A stretch of 64,000 bases of DNA, taken from NCBI RefSeq assembly GCF_000382405.1, contig NZ_KB908275.1:23394-87393 (forward strand), read 5' to 3'. The translations under genes and the position numbers were made by a program. This DNA is from Mycobacterium sp. 141 (GTDB taxonomy: Bacteria; Actinomycetota; Actinomycetes; Mycobacteriales; Mycobacteriaceae). Shown one piece after another: positions 42,008 through 51,024 of this stretch; within the stretch, counting starts at the first letter, position 1, and every line of letters starts with the position of its first letter. The notes under the pieces are model-generated. The model did no database searches, had not been told where the DNA came from, and saw only the letters and a program-made list of their open reading frames with translations.

Positions 42008-43203
42008 GCCACGCGCGTGTGGTGTCTGCGGATGAGGTGTTCGCGGTGCCGCGGGTCGAGCGCGGCCAACTCGATGCGACCCGAATAGTGCTCGAGCACC
42101 TGCGGATCCATGACTCTGCGCCACAGCGGCGGAACCAGTGACAGCACGAACATGACGCCGTATCCGTTGGGCAGCTGAGGCGCCTCGTCGAGACTGCGCA
42201 GGGTTTGGTAGCGCCGCTGGGGATTGGTGTGATGGTCGGAGTGGCGCTGGAGGTGGTAGAGGAAGACGTTTGCGACCAGGGTGTTGCTGTTCCAGCTATG
42301 CCGGGCGGAGACGGGTTCGTACCGGCCGCTGGGCAGACGTTGGCGCCGCAGTCCGTAGTGCTCGAGGTAGTTGACCGCTTCGAGCAGACAGAAGCCGACG
42401 ATCGCCTGGCCGATGAGCATCGGAAGGACCACCGGCCCGAACCACACGGCGAGCCCGCAGAACAGGACGAGACTCATCAGCCATGCGTTGAGCACATTGT
42501 TTCTGAGTGTCCACGGTGTCTTTCCGCCGCGGGTGAATCGCCGCGCCTCCAACGCCCATGCCGATCGAAGCCCGCCGATCACCGAGCGCGGGATGAAGCG
42601 GTACAGGCTTTGACCCATCAGTGAACTGGCGGGATCGGCCGGTGTCGCGACGCGTACGTGGTGCCCGCGATTGTGTTCGACGAAGAAGTGGCCGTAGCAC
42701 GTCTGGGCCAGGGCGATCTTGCTCAGCCGCCGCTCGAGGCGGGCGTTTCTGTGTCCCAACTCGTGGGCGGCGTTGATCCCGATGCCGCCCACGATCCCCA
42801 CCGTGACCAGTAGGCCGGCGCGGTCGATCGGCGACAGAACCACCCAGCCGCCACCGCTCCACAACCAGCACGCGAAGATCAGGGACAGGTACTGGGTGGG
42901 CAGGTAGAGGTAAGTCGCCCAGCGATACCAGTGATCGTTGTCGAGATCGATGTAGGCGTCCTCGGCTGGGGTGCTGCGGTCGGTCCCGACGATGCGGTCG
43001 AGCAGCGGCATCACTACGAACGTCAGAAGCGCACCGAGCCACCAGAACCCGCCGAACCCCGTTACTTTCACGGCCAGCCAGGACACCATCACCAAGCCGG
43101 GGATCGCAGCGGCGAGAAGCCACAGATACCGTTTTGGGTCATTCCAACTGCGCTGTGTGTCCGCGTTGTAGTTGTAACTGCTCGTTACGAAGCCGGCTGT
43201 CAT
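42004..43203 (-). CDS. alkB: AlkB-type membrane di-iron monooxygenase
   Basis: 399 residues with about six transmembrane helices and all AlkB histidine boxes: HELGH, EHNRGHH and LQRHSDHH, plus NYLEHYGLRR. AlkB hydroxylates terminal carbons of n-alkanes. Rubredoxin genes, usually next to alkB in actinobacteria, are absent here; instead it is coupled to a cholesterol-oxidase-type alcohol oxidase that could oxidise the alcohol product. ATG at 43203 is chosen; the frame continues upstream without homology. The substrate could also be a terpenoid or sterol side chain. Confidence 0.88.
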   Translation of the reverse strand: MTAGFVTSSYNYNADTQRSWNDPKRYLWLLAAAIPGLVMVSWLAVKVTGFGGFWWLGALLTFVVMPLLDRIVGTDRSTPAEDAYIDLDNDHWYRWATYLYLPTQYLSLIFACWLWSGGGWVVLSPIDRAGLLVTVGIVGGIGINAAHELGHRNARLERRLSKIALAQTCYGHFFVEHNRGHHVRVATPADPASSLMGQSLYRFIPRSVIGGLRSAWALEARRFTRGGKTPWTLRNNVLNAWLMSLVLFCGLAVWFGPVVLPMLIGQAIVGFCLLEAVNYLEHYGLRRQRLPSGRYEPVSARHSWNSNTLVANVFLYHLQRHSDHHTNPQRRYQTLRSLDEAPQLPNGYGVMFVLSLVPPLWRRVMDPQVLEHYSGRIELAALDPRHREHLIRRHHTRVA

Positions 43204-43697
43204 GACCGCCCCGATCTTCAAATGACATTTGCCTCGGAGCACTCTAGCAATGTTTATAAGAATTCGACAGTCCTTGTGTGCGTTGCCCACGATATTTGCT
43301 AGCACCGCGGGTGGGCGCACGAGCGACGGTAGTCAGCTTTGCTGAGCAGAGCTAGATGCCCGATTTGACCTCGATTGTTCGAGGATTTACCTGTTGGAGT
43401 GCATCTGCGTGCCCATGGCTGTAAGGGTGGCTGTCTGTTCGGTCGCATGACCTGGGTGTGCTACTTCGGCAAATGTGCAGTTGTATCCCATGGTGCGGTT
43501 CCGAGGATGTCTGGGCGTAGCAGCTTTGCCGACGGGCGATCGGGATTGGGCCCGTTGCGCAGGGGAGTGCGCGCGGCCGGTAGTGGGAACGGCCGCGCTG
43601 AGGCGGTATATATGTCGCCGTGCGACCGTGACGGAAATGCCGACCGCTCAGGGCGTGTCGGGCGACAGACACGCGCGCTCGCGGTGCCTGGGGTGTC
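43204..43697. other. 494-bp region between alkB and a methyltransferase gene
   Basis: Presumed alkB promoter region: AT-richer sequence at 43240-43300 (gtttataagaattcgacag, gatatttgctagc) stands out. The part 43375-43697 has open frames on the plus strand with unusual Cys/Arg-rich translations and no recognisable similarity; it may be a decayed gene. I see no RNA gene or repeat. Confidence 0.4.
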
Positions 43698-44375
43698 TCA
43701 GCCTTTGTGTGCGGTCAACAGGAAGGCCGGGAACTTGATCCGACCCTTCTCGTCGTGATCGTGCGGCAGTGCTTCCACCGGTGCGCCCGGGATGGCGGTT
43801 ACGTTCGCGTGGATGAAGGCCGGGCGGATGTCGTCGACCACCCAGTGCTTGGACACAGCCGCCCGTAACTCATCCTCGTCGACTTCGTTGGGCTTGGTCT
43901 CCAGGTCTTCCGGGAACGCGCCCTTGGCGAACACCAGCACGTAGTAGGACGCGCCGGGCGTCGAGGCCTGGTGAATCGAGCTCAGGTAGCCGTCGCGGCT
44001 CTCGACGGGCAGCGAGTGGAACAAGGTCGAGTCCACCACGGTGCTGAATCGGCCGTCGTAGCCGGTGAACGAGGTGATGTCACCCTGTACGAAGCTGGCG
44101 GTTCTCAGATTGCGCTCCTGCGCGGCGCGATTGGCCGCGGCGATCGCCGTCGGGCTCAAATCCATGCCTACGACGGTGTAGCCGTCGGACGCCAGGGTCA
44201 ACGACAGTTCCGCGTGGCCGCAGCCGGCGTCGAGCACATCACTACGAAACTTTCCGGCCCGGTGCAGCGCCGCCAGTTCGGGCTGCGGCTCACCGATATT
44301 CCACGGTGGCGGGCCGGCGAACTCGCCTGTGCCGCGGTAGGCGTTGTCCCAATCCAAGACCTGATCGAATGCCAT
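43698..44375 (-). CDS. SAM-dependent methyltransferase (Rv3699 type)
   Basis: 225 residues, class I fold: DVLDAGCGHAELSLTLA (motif I), VVGMDLSPTAI (motif II) and VVDSTLFHSLP. The N-terminal PPWNIGEPQPEL is shared with thiol/halide and small-molecule methyltransferases. Matches Rv3699 in position. Substrate unknown. ATG at 44375 lies 19 bp after the upstream gene's stop on the same strand. Confidence 0.85.
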   Translation of the reverse strand: MAFDQVLDWDNAYRGTGEFAGPPPWNIGEPQPELAALHRAGKFRSDVLDAGCGHAELSLTLASDGYTVVGMDLSPTAIAAANRAAQERNLRTASFVQGDITSFTGYDGRFSTVVDSTLFHSLPVESRDGYLSSIHQASTPGASYYVLVFAKGAFPEDLETKPNEVDEDELRAAVSKHWVVDDIRPAFIHANVTAIPGAPVEALPHDHDEKGRIKFPAFLLTAHKG

Positions 44376-44394
44376 GCAATCCAACGTACGCGAG

Positions 44395-45879
44395 TCAATC
44401 CCAGCTGTGGACCGGCTCATTACTGTGCATCTGCTGGACGTACAGCCGCAACATTTCGGCCAGTGCCTGCGGCCTCGACACCCCGCGCCGTTCGATCCGC
44501 TGCACCGTCGATACCTGCCAGGCTGCACCGGTCTGCCCGGTCTTCGCCCGTGCTTCGATCACGCCGAGGTAGCGGTCACACACCTCGCCTGCCACACCCC
44601 AGTGCCGCAGCCCATCGTGGGCCATCGGCAGCAGCCGGCGCAGTATCAGTTCGTCTGGAGTGACCTCGCCCAGCCCGGGCCAGTACAGCCGGGACTCCAT
44701 GCCGTGTTGCGCAGCGGATTCGAAATTATGTTGTGCAGCAGCGAAACTCAGCCTTGTCCAGATCGGCCGGTCCTCCTCGGACAGGGTGCGCAGCAGCCCG
44801 TAGTAGAACGCCGAGTTGGCCATCATGTCCACCACGGTCGGCCCGGCAGGCAGTACCCGGTTCTCCACCCGCAGGTGCGGCAAGCCGTTCACGACGTCAT
44901 AGACGGGCCGGTTCCAGCGGTAGATGGTGCCGTTGTGCAGCCGCAGCTCCGGCAGTCGCGGTGCCCGGCCGGCCGCCAGCTCGGCTGCCGGGTCCTCGTC
45001 GGACAGCTCGGGCAGCAGCGACGGGAAATACCGCACGTTCTCCTCGAAGAGGTCGAAGATCGAGGTGATCCAACGCTCGCCGAACCACACCCGTGGGCGC
45101 ACGCCCTGCGTCTTGAGCTCGTCGGGGCGGGTGTCGGTGGCCTGGGCGAACAGTTCGATGCGGGTCTCGGCCCACAGCTGGTGGCCGAAGAAATACGGCG
45201 AGTTGGCGCCGACGGCCAGCTGCGGGCCGGCCAGCACCTGCGCGGCGTTCCAGTTTCGGGCGAAATCGGCGGGCGAGACCTGCAGATGCAGTTGCATGCT
45301 GGTACACGCGGATTCCGGGGCGATCGACGCGGCCTGCAGCGAAAGGCGCTCCGGACCGGAAATGTCGATCGTGATGTCCTCGCCGCGCGCGGTGAAGATC
45401 GAGTCGTTGAGGGCTTGGTATCGCGTCGACTCGCTCATCCAACCGGCCGAAAGATGTTCGGGCATAAGCGTCGGCAGGATGCCGACCATGACGATGTGCG
45501 CGCCGTTCTGGCTTGCCTTCGTCTCGGCTGCATTGAGGCTGTCCCGCACTTCGGATTCCAGGTCCAGTGCGGAACGACCGGGTAACGGCCGGGGCGGCAC
45601 ATTGAATTCGATGTTGTAGGCGCCCAGTTCGGTCTGGTACGCGGGATCGGCGATGGAGGCCAGGACCTCCTGGTTGGTCATCGCCGGTTGGTAGGCGTTG
45701 TCCACCAGATTGCATTCGATCTCCATGCCGGTCAGCGGCCGCTCAAACTCGAAGCGGGACTGCGTCAGCATGGTTTCGAACACGTCGAGGCAGAGTTGCA
45801 CCTTGCGCCGGTACTGTTGCCGGTGCGCCCGGGTGTATTCGGTATTGCTGACCTCTTCGCCCACACGCCGATGCAACAA
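44395..45879 (-). CDS. glutamate-cysteine-ligase-family (GCS2-like) enzyme (Rv3698 type)
   Basis: 494 residues resembling the GCS2 carboxylate-amine ligase fold: LTGMEIECNLVD (substrate Glu and Mg site), YNIEFNVPPRPL, ACTSMQLHLQVSP and NGTIYRWNRPVYDV. It is longer than EgtA and is a different branch, the Rv3698 family, whose reaction is not established; an amide-bond ligase or amine ligase is expected. The start is TTG at 45879 by maximal frame; GTG at 45864 is an alternative. Divergent from the acyltransferase gene by 46 bp. Confidence 0.8.
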   Translation of the reverse strand: MLHRRVGEEVSNTEYTRAHRQQYRRKVQLCLDVFETMLTQSRFEFERPLTGMEIECNLVDNAYQPAMTNQEVLASIADPAYQTELGAYNIEFNVPPRPLPGRSALDLESEVRDSLNAAETKASQNGAHIVMVGILPTLMPEHLSAGWMSESTRYQALNDSIFTARGEDITIDISGPERLSLQAASIAPESACTSMQLHLQVSPADFARNWNAAQVLAGPQLAVGANSPYFFGHQLWAETRIELFAQATDTRPDELKTQGVRPRVWFGERWITSIFDLFEENVRYFPSLLPELSDEDPAAELAAGRAPRLPELRLHNGTIYRWNRPVYDVVNGLPHLRVENRVLPAGPTVVDMMANSAFYYGLLRTLSEEDRPIWTRLSFAAAQHNFESAAQHGMESRLYWPGLGEVTPDELILRRLLPMAHDGLRHWGVAGEVCDRYLGVIEARAKTGQTGAAWQVSTVQRIERRGVSRPQALAEMLRLYVQQMHSNEPVHSWD

Positions 45880-45925
45880 CGTCGGGGATCCGGTGCGCAG
45901 GAAAATTGCGTAATAGGCTCGCTGA

Positions 45926-47065
45926 TTGTGTGCCCGACAAGCTGACGAGGAACAGGGCGGGCTCGAGCAGGTCGACGGAGTCGACCGTGTCGCCGCCCTG
46001 ACCGGGGTACGGGCGGTCGCTGCGATGACCGTGATGGGAACCCACGCGTCCTACGGCACCGGGCTGCTCACTCACGGCTATGCCGGTCTGCTGGGCGCGC
46101 GCCTGGAGATCGGGGTGCCGATCTTTTTCGTGCTCTCAGGCCTGTTGTTGTTCCGCCCGTGGGTGCGCGCCGCGGCGGACGGTGGCAGGCCGCCGTCGGT
46201 GCTGCGCTATGCCCGCAGCCGGTTCCGCCGGATCGTGCCCGCGTATGTGGTGACGGTGCTGCTGGTGTTCGGGATCTACCAGCTGCGCCCGGTGCACCCC
46301 AACCCGGGCCACACCTGGGTGGGCCTGGCGCGGAATCTGACCTTGACCCAGATCTACAGCGACGACTACTTCACTGCCTACCTGCATCAGGGGCTCTCCC
46401 AGATGTGGAGCTTGGCTGTGGAGGTGGCGTTCTACGCAGCGCTGCCGGTGCTGGCCTATCTGCTGCTGGCGGTGCTGTGCCGACGCCGGTTCCGGCCGCT
46501 GCTGCTGCTCACGGGGCTGGTGGTGATCGCCGCGGTGAGCCCGGCTTGGCTGGTGATCCTGCACAACACCCACTGGTTGCCGGTGGGTGCGGGGGCGTGG
46601 CTGCCGCACTACCTGGCCTGGTTCGCGGGCGGGATGATGCTCGCGGTGCTGGGGGCGACGGGGGTGCGGTGCTACGCGCTGGCGGTGCTGCCACTGGCCG
46701 TGGCCTGCTATCTGGTGGTGGCGACGCCGATTGCCGGGCGGACCACCGCGGTCACCCTCAGCCTGTCCGAAGATGTGTCCAAGACGATCCTGTATGCGGT
46801 GATCGCCACGCTGGTGGTGGCACCACTCGCGCTGGGGGATTCCGGCGGGTACGCCCGGCTGATGGGCAGCCGACCGCTGGTGTGGTTGGGCGAGATCTCG
46901 TACGAGATCTTCCTGCTGCACGTGGTGGTCATGGACCTGGTGATGGCGCTGGTGTTGCGGTGGCCCGTCTACACCGGCTCCGCTGCAGTGCTGTTCGCCG
47001 TCACGCTGGCCGCGACCGTGCCGCCGGCGTGGTTGCTGCATCGGCTCACCCGGCCCCGGCGCTAA
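45926..47065 (+). CDS. acyltransferase 3 family membrane protein
   Basis: 379 residues with about ten transmembrane helices. The catalytic His lies early (VMGTHASYGTG), followed by the IFFVLSGLLLFRPWV and YARSRFRRIVPAYVV signatures and WSLAVEVAFYAALPV of the acyltransferase-3/OafA family. It acylates surface glycans or lipids. The start is TTG at 45926; a later start would still keep the family core. Its stop overlaps by four bases the 3' end of the convergent methyltransferase gene. Confidence 0.85.
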   Translation: MCARQADEEQGGLEQVDGVDRVAALTGVRAVAAMTVMGTHASYGTGLLTHGYAGLLGARLEIGVPIFFVLSGLLLFRPWVRAAADGGRPPSVLRYARSRFRRIVPAYVVTVLLVFGIYQLRPVHPNPGHTWVGLARNLTLTQIYSDDYFTAYLHQGLSQMWSLAVEVAFYAALPVLAYLLLAVLCRRRFRPLLLLTGLVVIAAVSPAWLVILHNTHWLPVGAGAWLPHYLAWFAGGMMLAVLGATGVRCYALAVLPLAVACYLVVATPIAGRTTAVTLSLSEDVSKTILYAVIATLVVAPLALGDSGGYARLMGSRPLVWLGEISYEIFLLHVVVMDLVMALVLRWPVYTGSAAVLFAVTLAATVPPAWLLHRLTRPRR

Positions 47066-47868
47066 CCACGGCGTGCGATGACGATTTGGGGCAGCGTGAG
47101 TCCGCTGCGCAGTTCGAGCTGGATGGTCCGGTCGGCGTGCAGAGCGAGGCTGCGCAGCGCCGAGGGGCTGTAGGAGCGCAGCGAGCTGATGACGCCGTCA
47201 TGGATGAACGGGACGAACGGCGCGGCCGGCAGCATCGTCGCGAGCCTGAGCAGATGCAGCAGGGCGGGCGGGCGCGGCAGGTCGATGATCAGCAGCCTGT
47301 CCGCGACGCGGGTGCCCTCGGCGAACACCCGGGAGGCTTGCGCGGGCGACAGATGGTGGAACGACAGTGCGAACACCGCGAGGTCGAAGCTGCGATCGGC
47401 GGCGTCGATTGCCGTGGCGTCGAGCCGTCGGACTTCCGCGCGGGGATGGGTGCCGAGTTCGCCCGCGGCCAGCGCGTCCACCGAGGCCCGGTCGATATCG
47501 GAGACGGTGACATGCGCCGACGGGTGATTGACCAGCAGCTGGCGTGACAGCCCGCCGTGCCCGGCGCCGAGTTCCAGAATCCGCGGGTCGGCCACCTCGG
47601 CGACCAGGTCCAGCGCGATCGCCGCGAACTTCTCGTGGTTGCCGAAGAACCGGCCGCTCCAGTCCAGCGCGTCGATCACCTGTTTCTTGCGTGCGTCGGC
47701 ACTGCCGTCTCCGTCATCGTCGCGGTCGAGGTATTCCAGCCGGTCGGTCTCCAGCAGCCGGTCCAGGCAGGATGCGTCGTAGCCGCCACGGGGCATCCGT
47801 TCGATACCGATTTTCGGCGACGTGCCGCTCGTAGGAAGAGAATCAGCTCCAGGTGCCATGTAAGCCAT
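47062..47868 (-). CDS. class I SAM-dependent methyltransferase
   Basis: 268 residues with RILELGAGHGGLSRQLLV (motif I), VTVSDIDRASVDAL (motif II) and FDLAVFALSFHHLSP (motif post-I). An N-terminal segment PRGGYDASCLDRLLETDRLE precedes the domain. The C terminus contains FIHDGVISSLRSYSPSALRSL, typical of small lipophilic substrates. ATG at 47868 is chosen; 47859 is also possible. Divergent from glpK by 49 bp. Substrate unknown. Confidence 0.82.
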   Translation of the reverse strand: MAYMAPGADSLPTSGTSPKIGIERMPRGGYDASCLDRLLETDRLEYLDRDDDGDGSADARKKQVIDALDWSGRFFGNHEKFAAIALDLVAEVADPRILELGAGHGGLSRQLLVNHPSAHVTVSDIDRASVDALAAGELGTHPRAEVRRLDATAIDAADRSFDLAVFALSFHHLSPAQASRVFAEGTRVADRLLIIDLPRPPALLHLLRLATMLPAAPFVPFIHDGVISSLRSYSPSALRSLALHADRTIQLELRSGLTLPQIVIARRG

Positions 47869-47917
47869 GATGGACGTTTCGGAGGGTAGGAGCGACAGCG
47901 ACTCGGGAAGGACCACA

Positions 47918-49435
47918 GTGGCCGATTTCGTCGCAGCCATCGACCAAGGCACCACCAGCACCCGCTGCATGATCTTCGACCACGCCGGCGCCGAGGTGGG
48001 CCGCCATCAGCTCGAGCACGAGCAGATCCTGCCGCGGGCCGGGTGGGTCGAACACAATCCGGCGGAGATCTGGGAACGCACCGCAGCAGTCATCATGACC
48101 GCGCTGAACAAGACCGGACTCACCGCTGCGGACCTCGCGGGGCTCGGCATCACCAACCAGCGGGAGACCACACTGGTGTGGAACCGCCACACCGGCAGGC
48201 CGTATCACAACGCCATCGTGTGGCAGGACACCCGCACCGACCGGATCGCCGCGGCCCTGGATCGCGACGGGCGCGGCGAGGTGATTCGGCGCAAGGCCGG
48301 GCTGCCGCCCGCAACGTACTTCTCCGGCGGCAAGATTGCGTGGATCCTGGAGAACGTCGACGGCGTGCGGGCTGACGCCGAGAGGGGTGACGCGCTCTTC
48401 GGTAACCCCGACAGCTGGTTGGTGTGGAATCTGACGGGTGGTCACCGCGGCGGCGTGCACGTCACCGACGTCACCAATGCCAGCCGCACCATGCTGATGA
48501 ACCTGGAAACCTTGGACTGGGACGATGAACTGTTGTCGTTCTTCGGGATTCCGCGCCAGATGCTGCCCGAGATCCGGCCGTCGTCGTCGCCCGTGCCCTA
48601 CGGCCTCACCCGCGCCGAGGGGCCACTGGACGGTGAGGTGCCGTTGACGGGCATCCTCGGGGACCAGCAGGCCGCGATGGTCGGCCAGGTCTGCCTGGAT
48701 GCCGGCGAGGCCAAGAACACCTATGGCACCGGCAATTTCCTGCTGCTCAACACGGGCGAGAAGATGGTCCGATCCGACAACGGGCTGCTGACCACGGTGT
48801 GCTACCAGTTCGGTGACTCGAAACCCGTGTACGCCCTGGAAGGTTCGATCGCGGTCACCGGATCGGCCGTGCAGTGGTTGCGCGATCAGCTCGGCATCAT
48901 CAGTGGCGCCGCGCAGAGCGAGTCGCTGGCCCGGCAGGTCTCCGACAACGGCGGCGTGTACTTCGTGCCTGCGTTCTCCGGGCTGTTCGCGCCGTACTGG
49001 CGTTCGGACGCCCGGGGCGCGATCGTCGGGCTGTCGCGGTTCAACACCAACGCGCACGTGGCCCGGGCCACGCTGGAGGCGATCTGCTACCAGAGCCGCG
49101 ACGTGGTCGACGCGATGGAGGCCGATTCCGGTGTGCACCTTGAGGTTCTGAAGGTCGACGGCGGTATCACCGCCAACCAGCTGTGCATGCAGATTCAGGC
49201 CGATGTGCTCGGCGTGGACGTGGTCAAGCCGGTGGTCGCCGAGACCACCGCGCTCGGCGCGGCCTATGCGGCGGGGCTGGCGGTGGGGTTCTGGAGCAAC
49301 GCCGACGATCTGCGGGCCAATTGGCAGGAAGGCCAGCGCTGGAGCCCGCAATGGAGTGAGGAGCAGCGATCCAGTGGCTACGCCGGTTGGCGGAAAGCCG
49401 TGCAGCGCACGCTGGATTGGGTCGAGATCGACTGA
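47918..49435 (+). CDS. glpK: glycerol kinase
   Basis: 505 residues, complete FGGY kinase: AIDQGTTSTRCMIFD phosphate-binding loop, GITNQRETTLVWN, WQDTRTD, the FGGY signature GTGNFLLLNTG and the C-terminal KVDGGITANQLCMQIQAD. Phosphorylates glycerol to glycerol-3-phosphate. GTG at 47918 follows gaagga and gives the normal N terminus (ADFVAAIDQG); the frame is open to 47867 but that would add a non-conserved leader. Equivalent to Rv3696c. No glycerol uptake or repressor gene lies beside it. Confidence 0.95.
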   Translation: MADFVAAIDQGTTSTRCMIFDHAGAEVGRHQLEHEQILPRAGWVEHNPAEIWERTAAVIMTALNKTGLTAADLAGLGITNQRETTLVWNRHTGRPYHNAIVWQDTRTDRIAAALDRDGRGEVIRRKAGLPPATYFSGGKIAWILENVDGVRADAERGDALFGNPDSWLVWNLTGGHRGGVHVTDVTNASRTMLMNLETLDWDDELLSFFGIPRQMLPEIRPSSSPVPYGLTRAEGPLDGEVPLTGILGDQQAAMVGQVCLDAGEAKNTYGTGNFLLLNTGEKMVRSDNGLLTTVCYQFGDSKPVYALEGSIAVTGSAVQWLRDQLGIISGAAQSESLARQVSDNGGVYFVPAFSGLFAPYWRSDARGAIVGLSRFNTNAHVARATLEAICYQSRDVVDAMEADSGVHLEVLKVDGGITANQLCMQIQADVLGVDVVKPVVAETTALGAAYAAGLAVGFWSNADDLRANWQEGQRWSPQWSEEQRSSGYAGWRKAVQRTLDWVEID

Positions 49436-49436
49436 A

Positions 49437-50117
49437 TCACCGCGGCAGTGGGCAGGCCATCAACAGACCCTTGAGCTCGTCGTAGTACTGCACGCCCAGC
49501 ATGGCGTGGCGACCCTTGTCGTTGGTCCGCTCAGCCTCGGCGATCTGGCCGGCCAAATCACCCAGCCGTCGGGCATGTTCGGCAGCCTTGCCCGAAGTCA
49601 CCTGCTTCGCCTGGTCGCCGATCACCTTGGCCCATTCGTTGAAGTCGCCGACCGTCGGACCCTGGTTGGCGGAGAACGACGGCAGGATCAGACCGGAACT
49701 TGCCCGGCTGGACTGCACCAGGGGCTGGGCCTGGCGGCAGCCCTTGCCGGAAAGGTAGGTGAGCGTCACCGAAGCGGCGACGATGACCACGGCCAGGGCC
49801 GCGGCGGCCACTGCGAGCCTCTGGGTGCGGGGTTCGGCATCGGGAACTCGCCTGCGCCACATCACGTGCGCGAAGATTGTGGCTGCCATCGCGAGCACCG
49901 CCAACAAGGTGGCCTCAAGCAGATTCCCGACACCGGATGCCGAGTTGGTGGCCCCTAAAGTCGCCAACGCGGCGAGCAACACGAGCAGCCACTGCCAGAA
50001 TCCGCGTCGACGCGCGTAGGCGTCGACGTCACGGAACTGGACGCCGATGGTGGCGCCGACAGCCGCCAGCACGGCCACGAGGGCGGGAACGATGTATGCG
50101 GTGATTTCTTCGGTCAT
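49437..50117 (-). CDS. membrane protein of unknown function (Rv3695-like position)
   Basis: 226 residues with four hydrophobic helices (AYIVPALVAVLAAVGATIGV, FWQWLLVLLAALATLGA, LLEATLLAVLAMAATIFAHV, LAVAAAALAVVIVAASVTL) and then an extracytoplasmic domain of about 90 residues (SGKGCRQAQP ... MACPLPR) with two cysteines. ATG at 50117 overlaps by four bases the stop of the aldo/keto reductase. Not a family I recognise beyond its place next to glpK. Confidence 0.72.
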   Translation of the reverse strand: MTEEITAYIVPALVAVLAAVGATIGVQFRDVDAYARRRGFWQWLLVLLAALATLGATNSASGVGNLLEATLLAVLAMAATIFAHVMWRRRVPDAEPRTQRLAVAAAALAVVIVAASVTLTYLSGKGCRQAQPLVQSSRASSGLILPSFSANQGPTVGDFNEWAKVIGDQAKQVTSGKAAEHARRLGDLAGQIAEAERTNDKGRHAMLGVQYYDELKGLLMACPLPR

Positions 50118-50992
50118 CTGCTCACGCCGTCCAGCCGGTCCGAGATGTCTTCGGGCAGCGAGATATCCGCCACCGCAAGGTTCTCTACCAGGTGCGCCGG
50201 TGACGACGTTCCCGGAATCAGCAGGACGTTGGGCGCGACCGATAGTGTCCATGCCAACACGATCTGCGCCGGCGTGTAGCCGAGGTCGCCTGCGGCCTGC
50301 CGGACAATGTCGTTGCCGAGCACGGGACTGTTCGGATCGAATGCCGAACCGAGCGGAAAGAATGGAACGAACGCGATACCGTGCTCGACGCACAGGTCCA
50401 GGACCGGCTGCGCGCTCCGGTCGATGATGTTGTAAGCGTTCTGTACACACGCGATTGCGGTGTGGCCCAAGGCAATCCGCAGATGCTCGGGGGAGATGTT
50501 GCTGAGGCCTATGCCGTCGATCAATCCTTCGTCGCGGGCCGCGATCATAGCCGTCAGTTGCCGCTCGAACAGGTCGTGGTCGACGGTGGTGGCGGCGCCG
50601 ATCCCGTTGCCGTCGTGGATGCGTAGGTTCACCGCGGCCAGCCGGTCGATGTCGAGGGTCCGCAGGTTGTCCTCGATCCCGCGGCGCAATTCGCCGGGAT
50701 CCTGGGCCGGCAACCACTGCCCCTGCTCATCGCGGCGGGCGCCGACCTTGCTGACCAGCGCGAGGTCCGACGGGTAGGGGTGCAGCGCGGCGCGGATCAA
50801 CTCGTTGGCGACGGCGGGTCCGTAGAACTGTGCGGTGTCGATGTGGTTGACGCCCAACTCGATAGCGCGTCGGAGCACCGACAGAGCTTGCTCGCGGTCC
50901 CGCGGCGGGCCGAACACGCCGGGCCCGGGCAATTGCATGGCACCGAACCCGACGCGCGACACCGCGAACGGACCTAGGGGGAAGGTCTGCAT
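50114..50992 (-). CDS. aldo/keto reductase
   Basis: 292 residues, (beta/alpha)8 NADPH oxidoreductase. VNHIDTAQFYGP contains the catalytic Asp and Tyr, LALVSKVGARRDEQG the Lys, and VLLIPGTSSPAHLVENLA the C-terminal cofactor site. ATG at 50992 (MQTFPLGPFAVSRVGFG) is the family start. It overlaps the downstream membrane protein gene and lies 32 bp after the PadR-type gene, so the three may be cotranscribed. Physiological substrate unknown. Confidence 0.88.
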   Translation of the reverse strand: MQTFPLGPFAVSRVGFGAMQLPGPGVFGPPRDREQALSVLRRAIELGVNHIDTAQFYGPAVANELIRAALHPYPSDLALVSKVGARRDEQGQWLPAQDPGELRRGIEDNLRTLDIDRLAAVNLRIHDGNGIGAATTVDHDLFERQLTAMIAARDEGLIDGIGLSNISPEHLRIALGHTAIACVQNAYNIIDRSAQPVLDLCVEHGIAFVPFFPLGSAFDPNSPVLGNDIVRQAAGDLGYTPAQIVLAWTLSVAPNVLLIPGTSSPAHLVENLAVADISLPEDISDRLDGVSR

Positions 50993-51024
50993 GCCGGTCA
51001 GCCTACGCAGACCTTCGTGGCCGG

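Noticed and set aside
43375..43758. 127-codon plus-strand ORF between alkB and the methyltransferase gene
   Set aside because: No similarity, no good ribosome-binding site, and it overlaps the methyltransferase 3' end.
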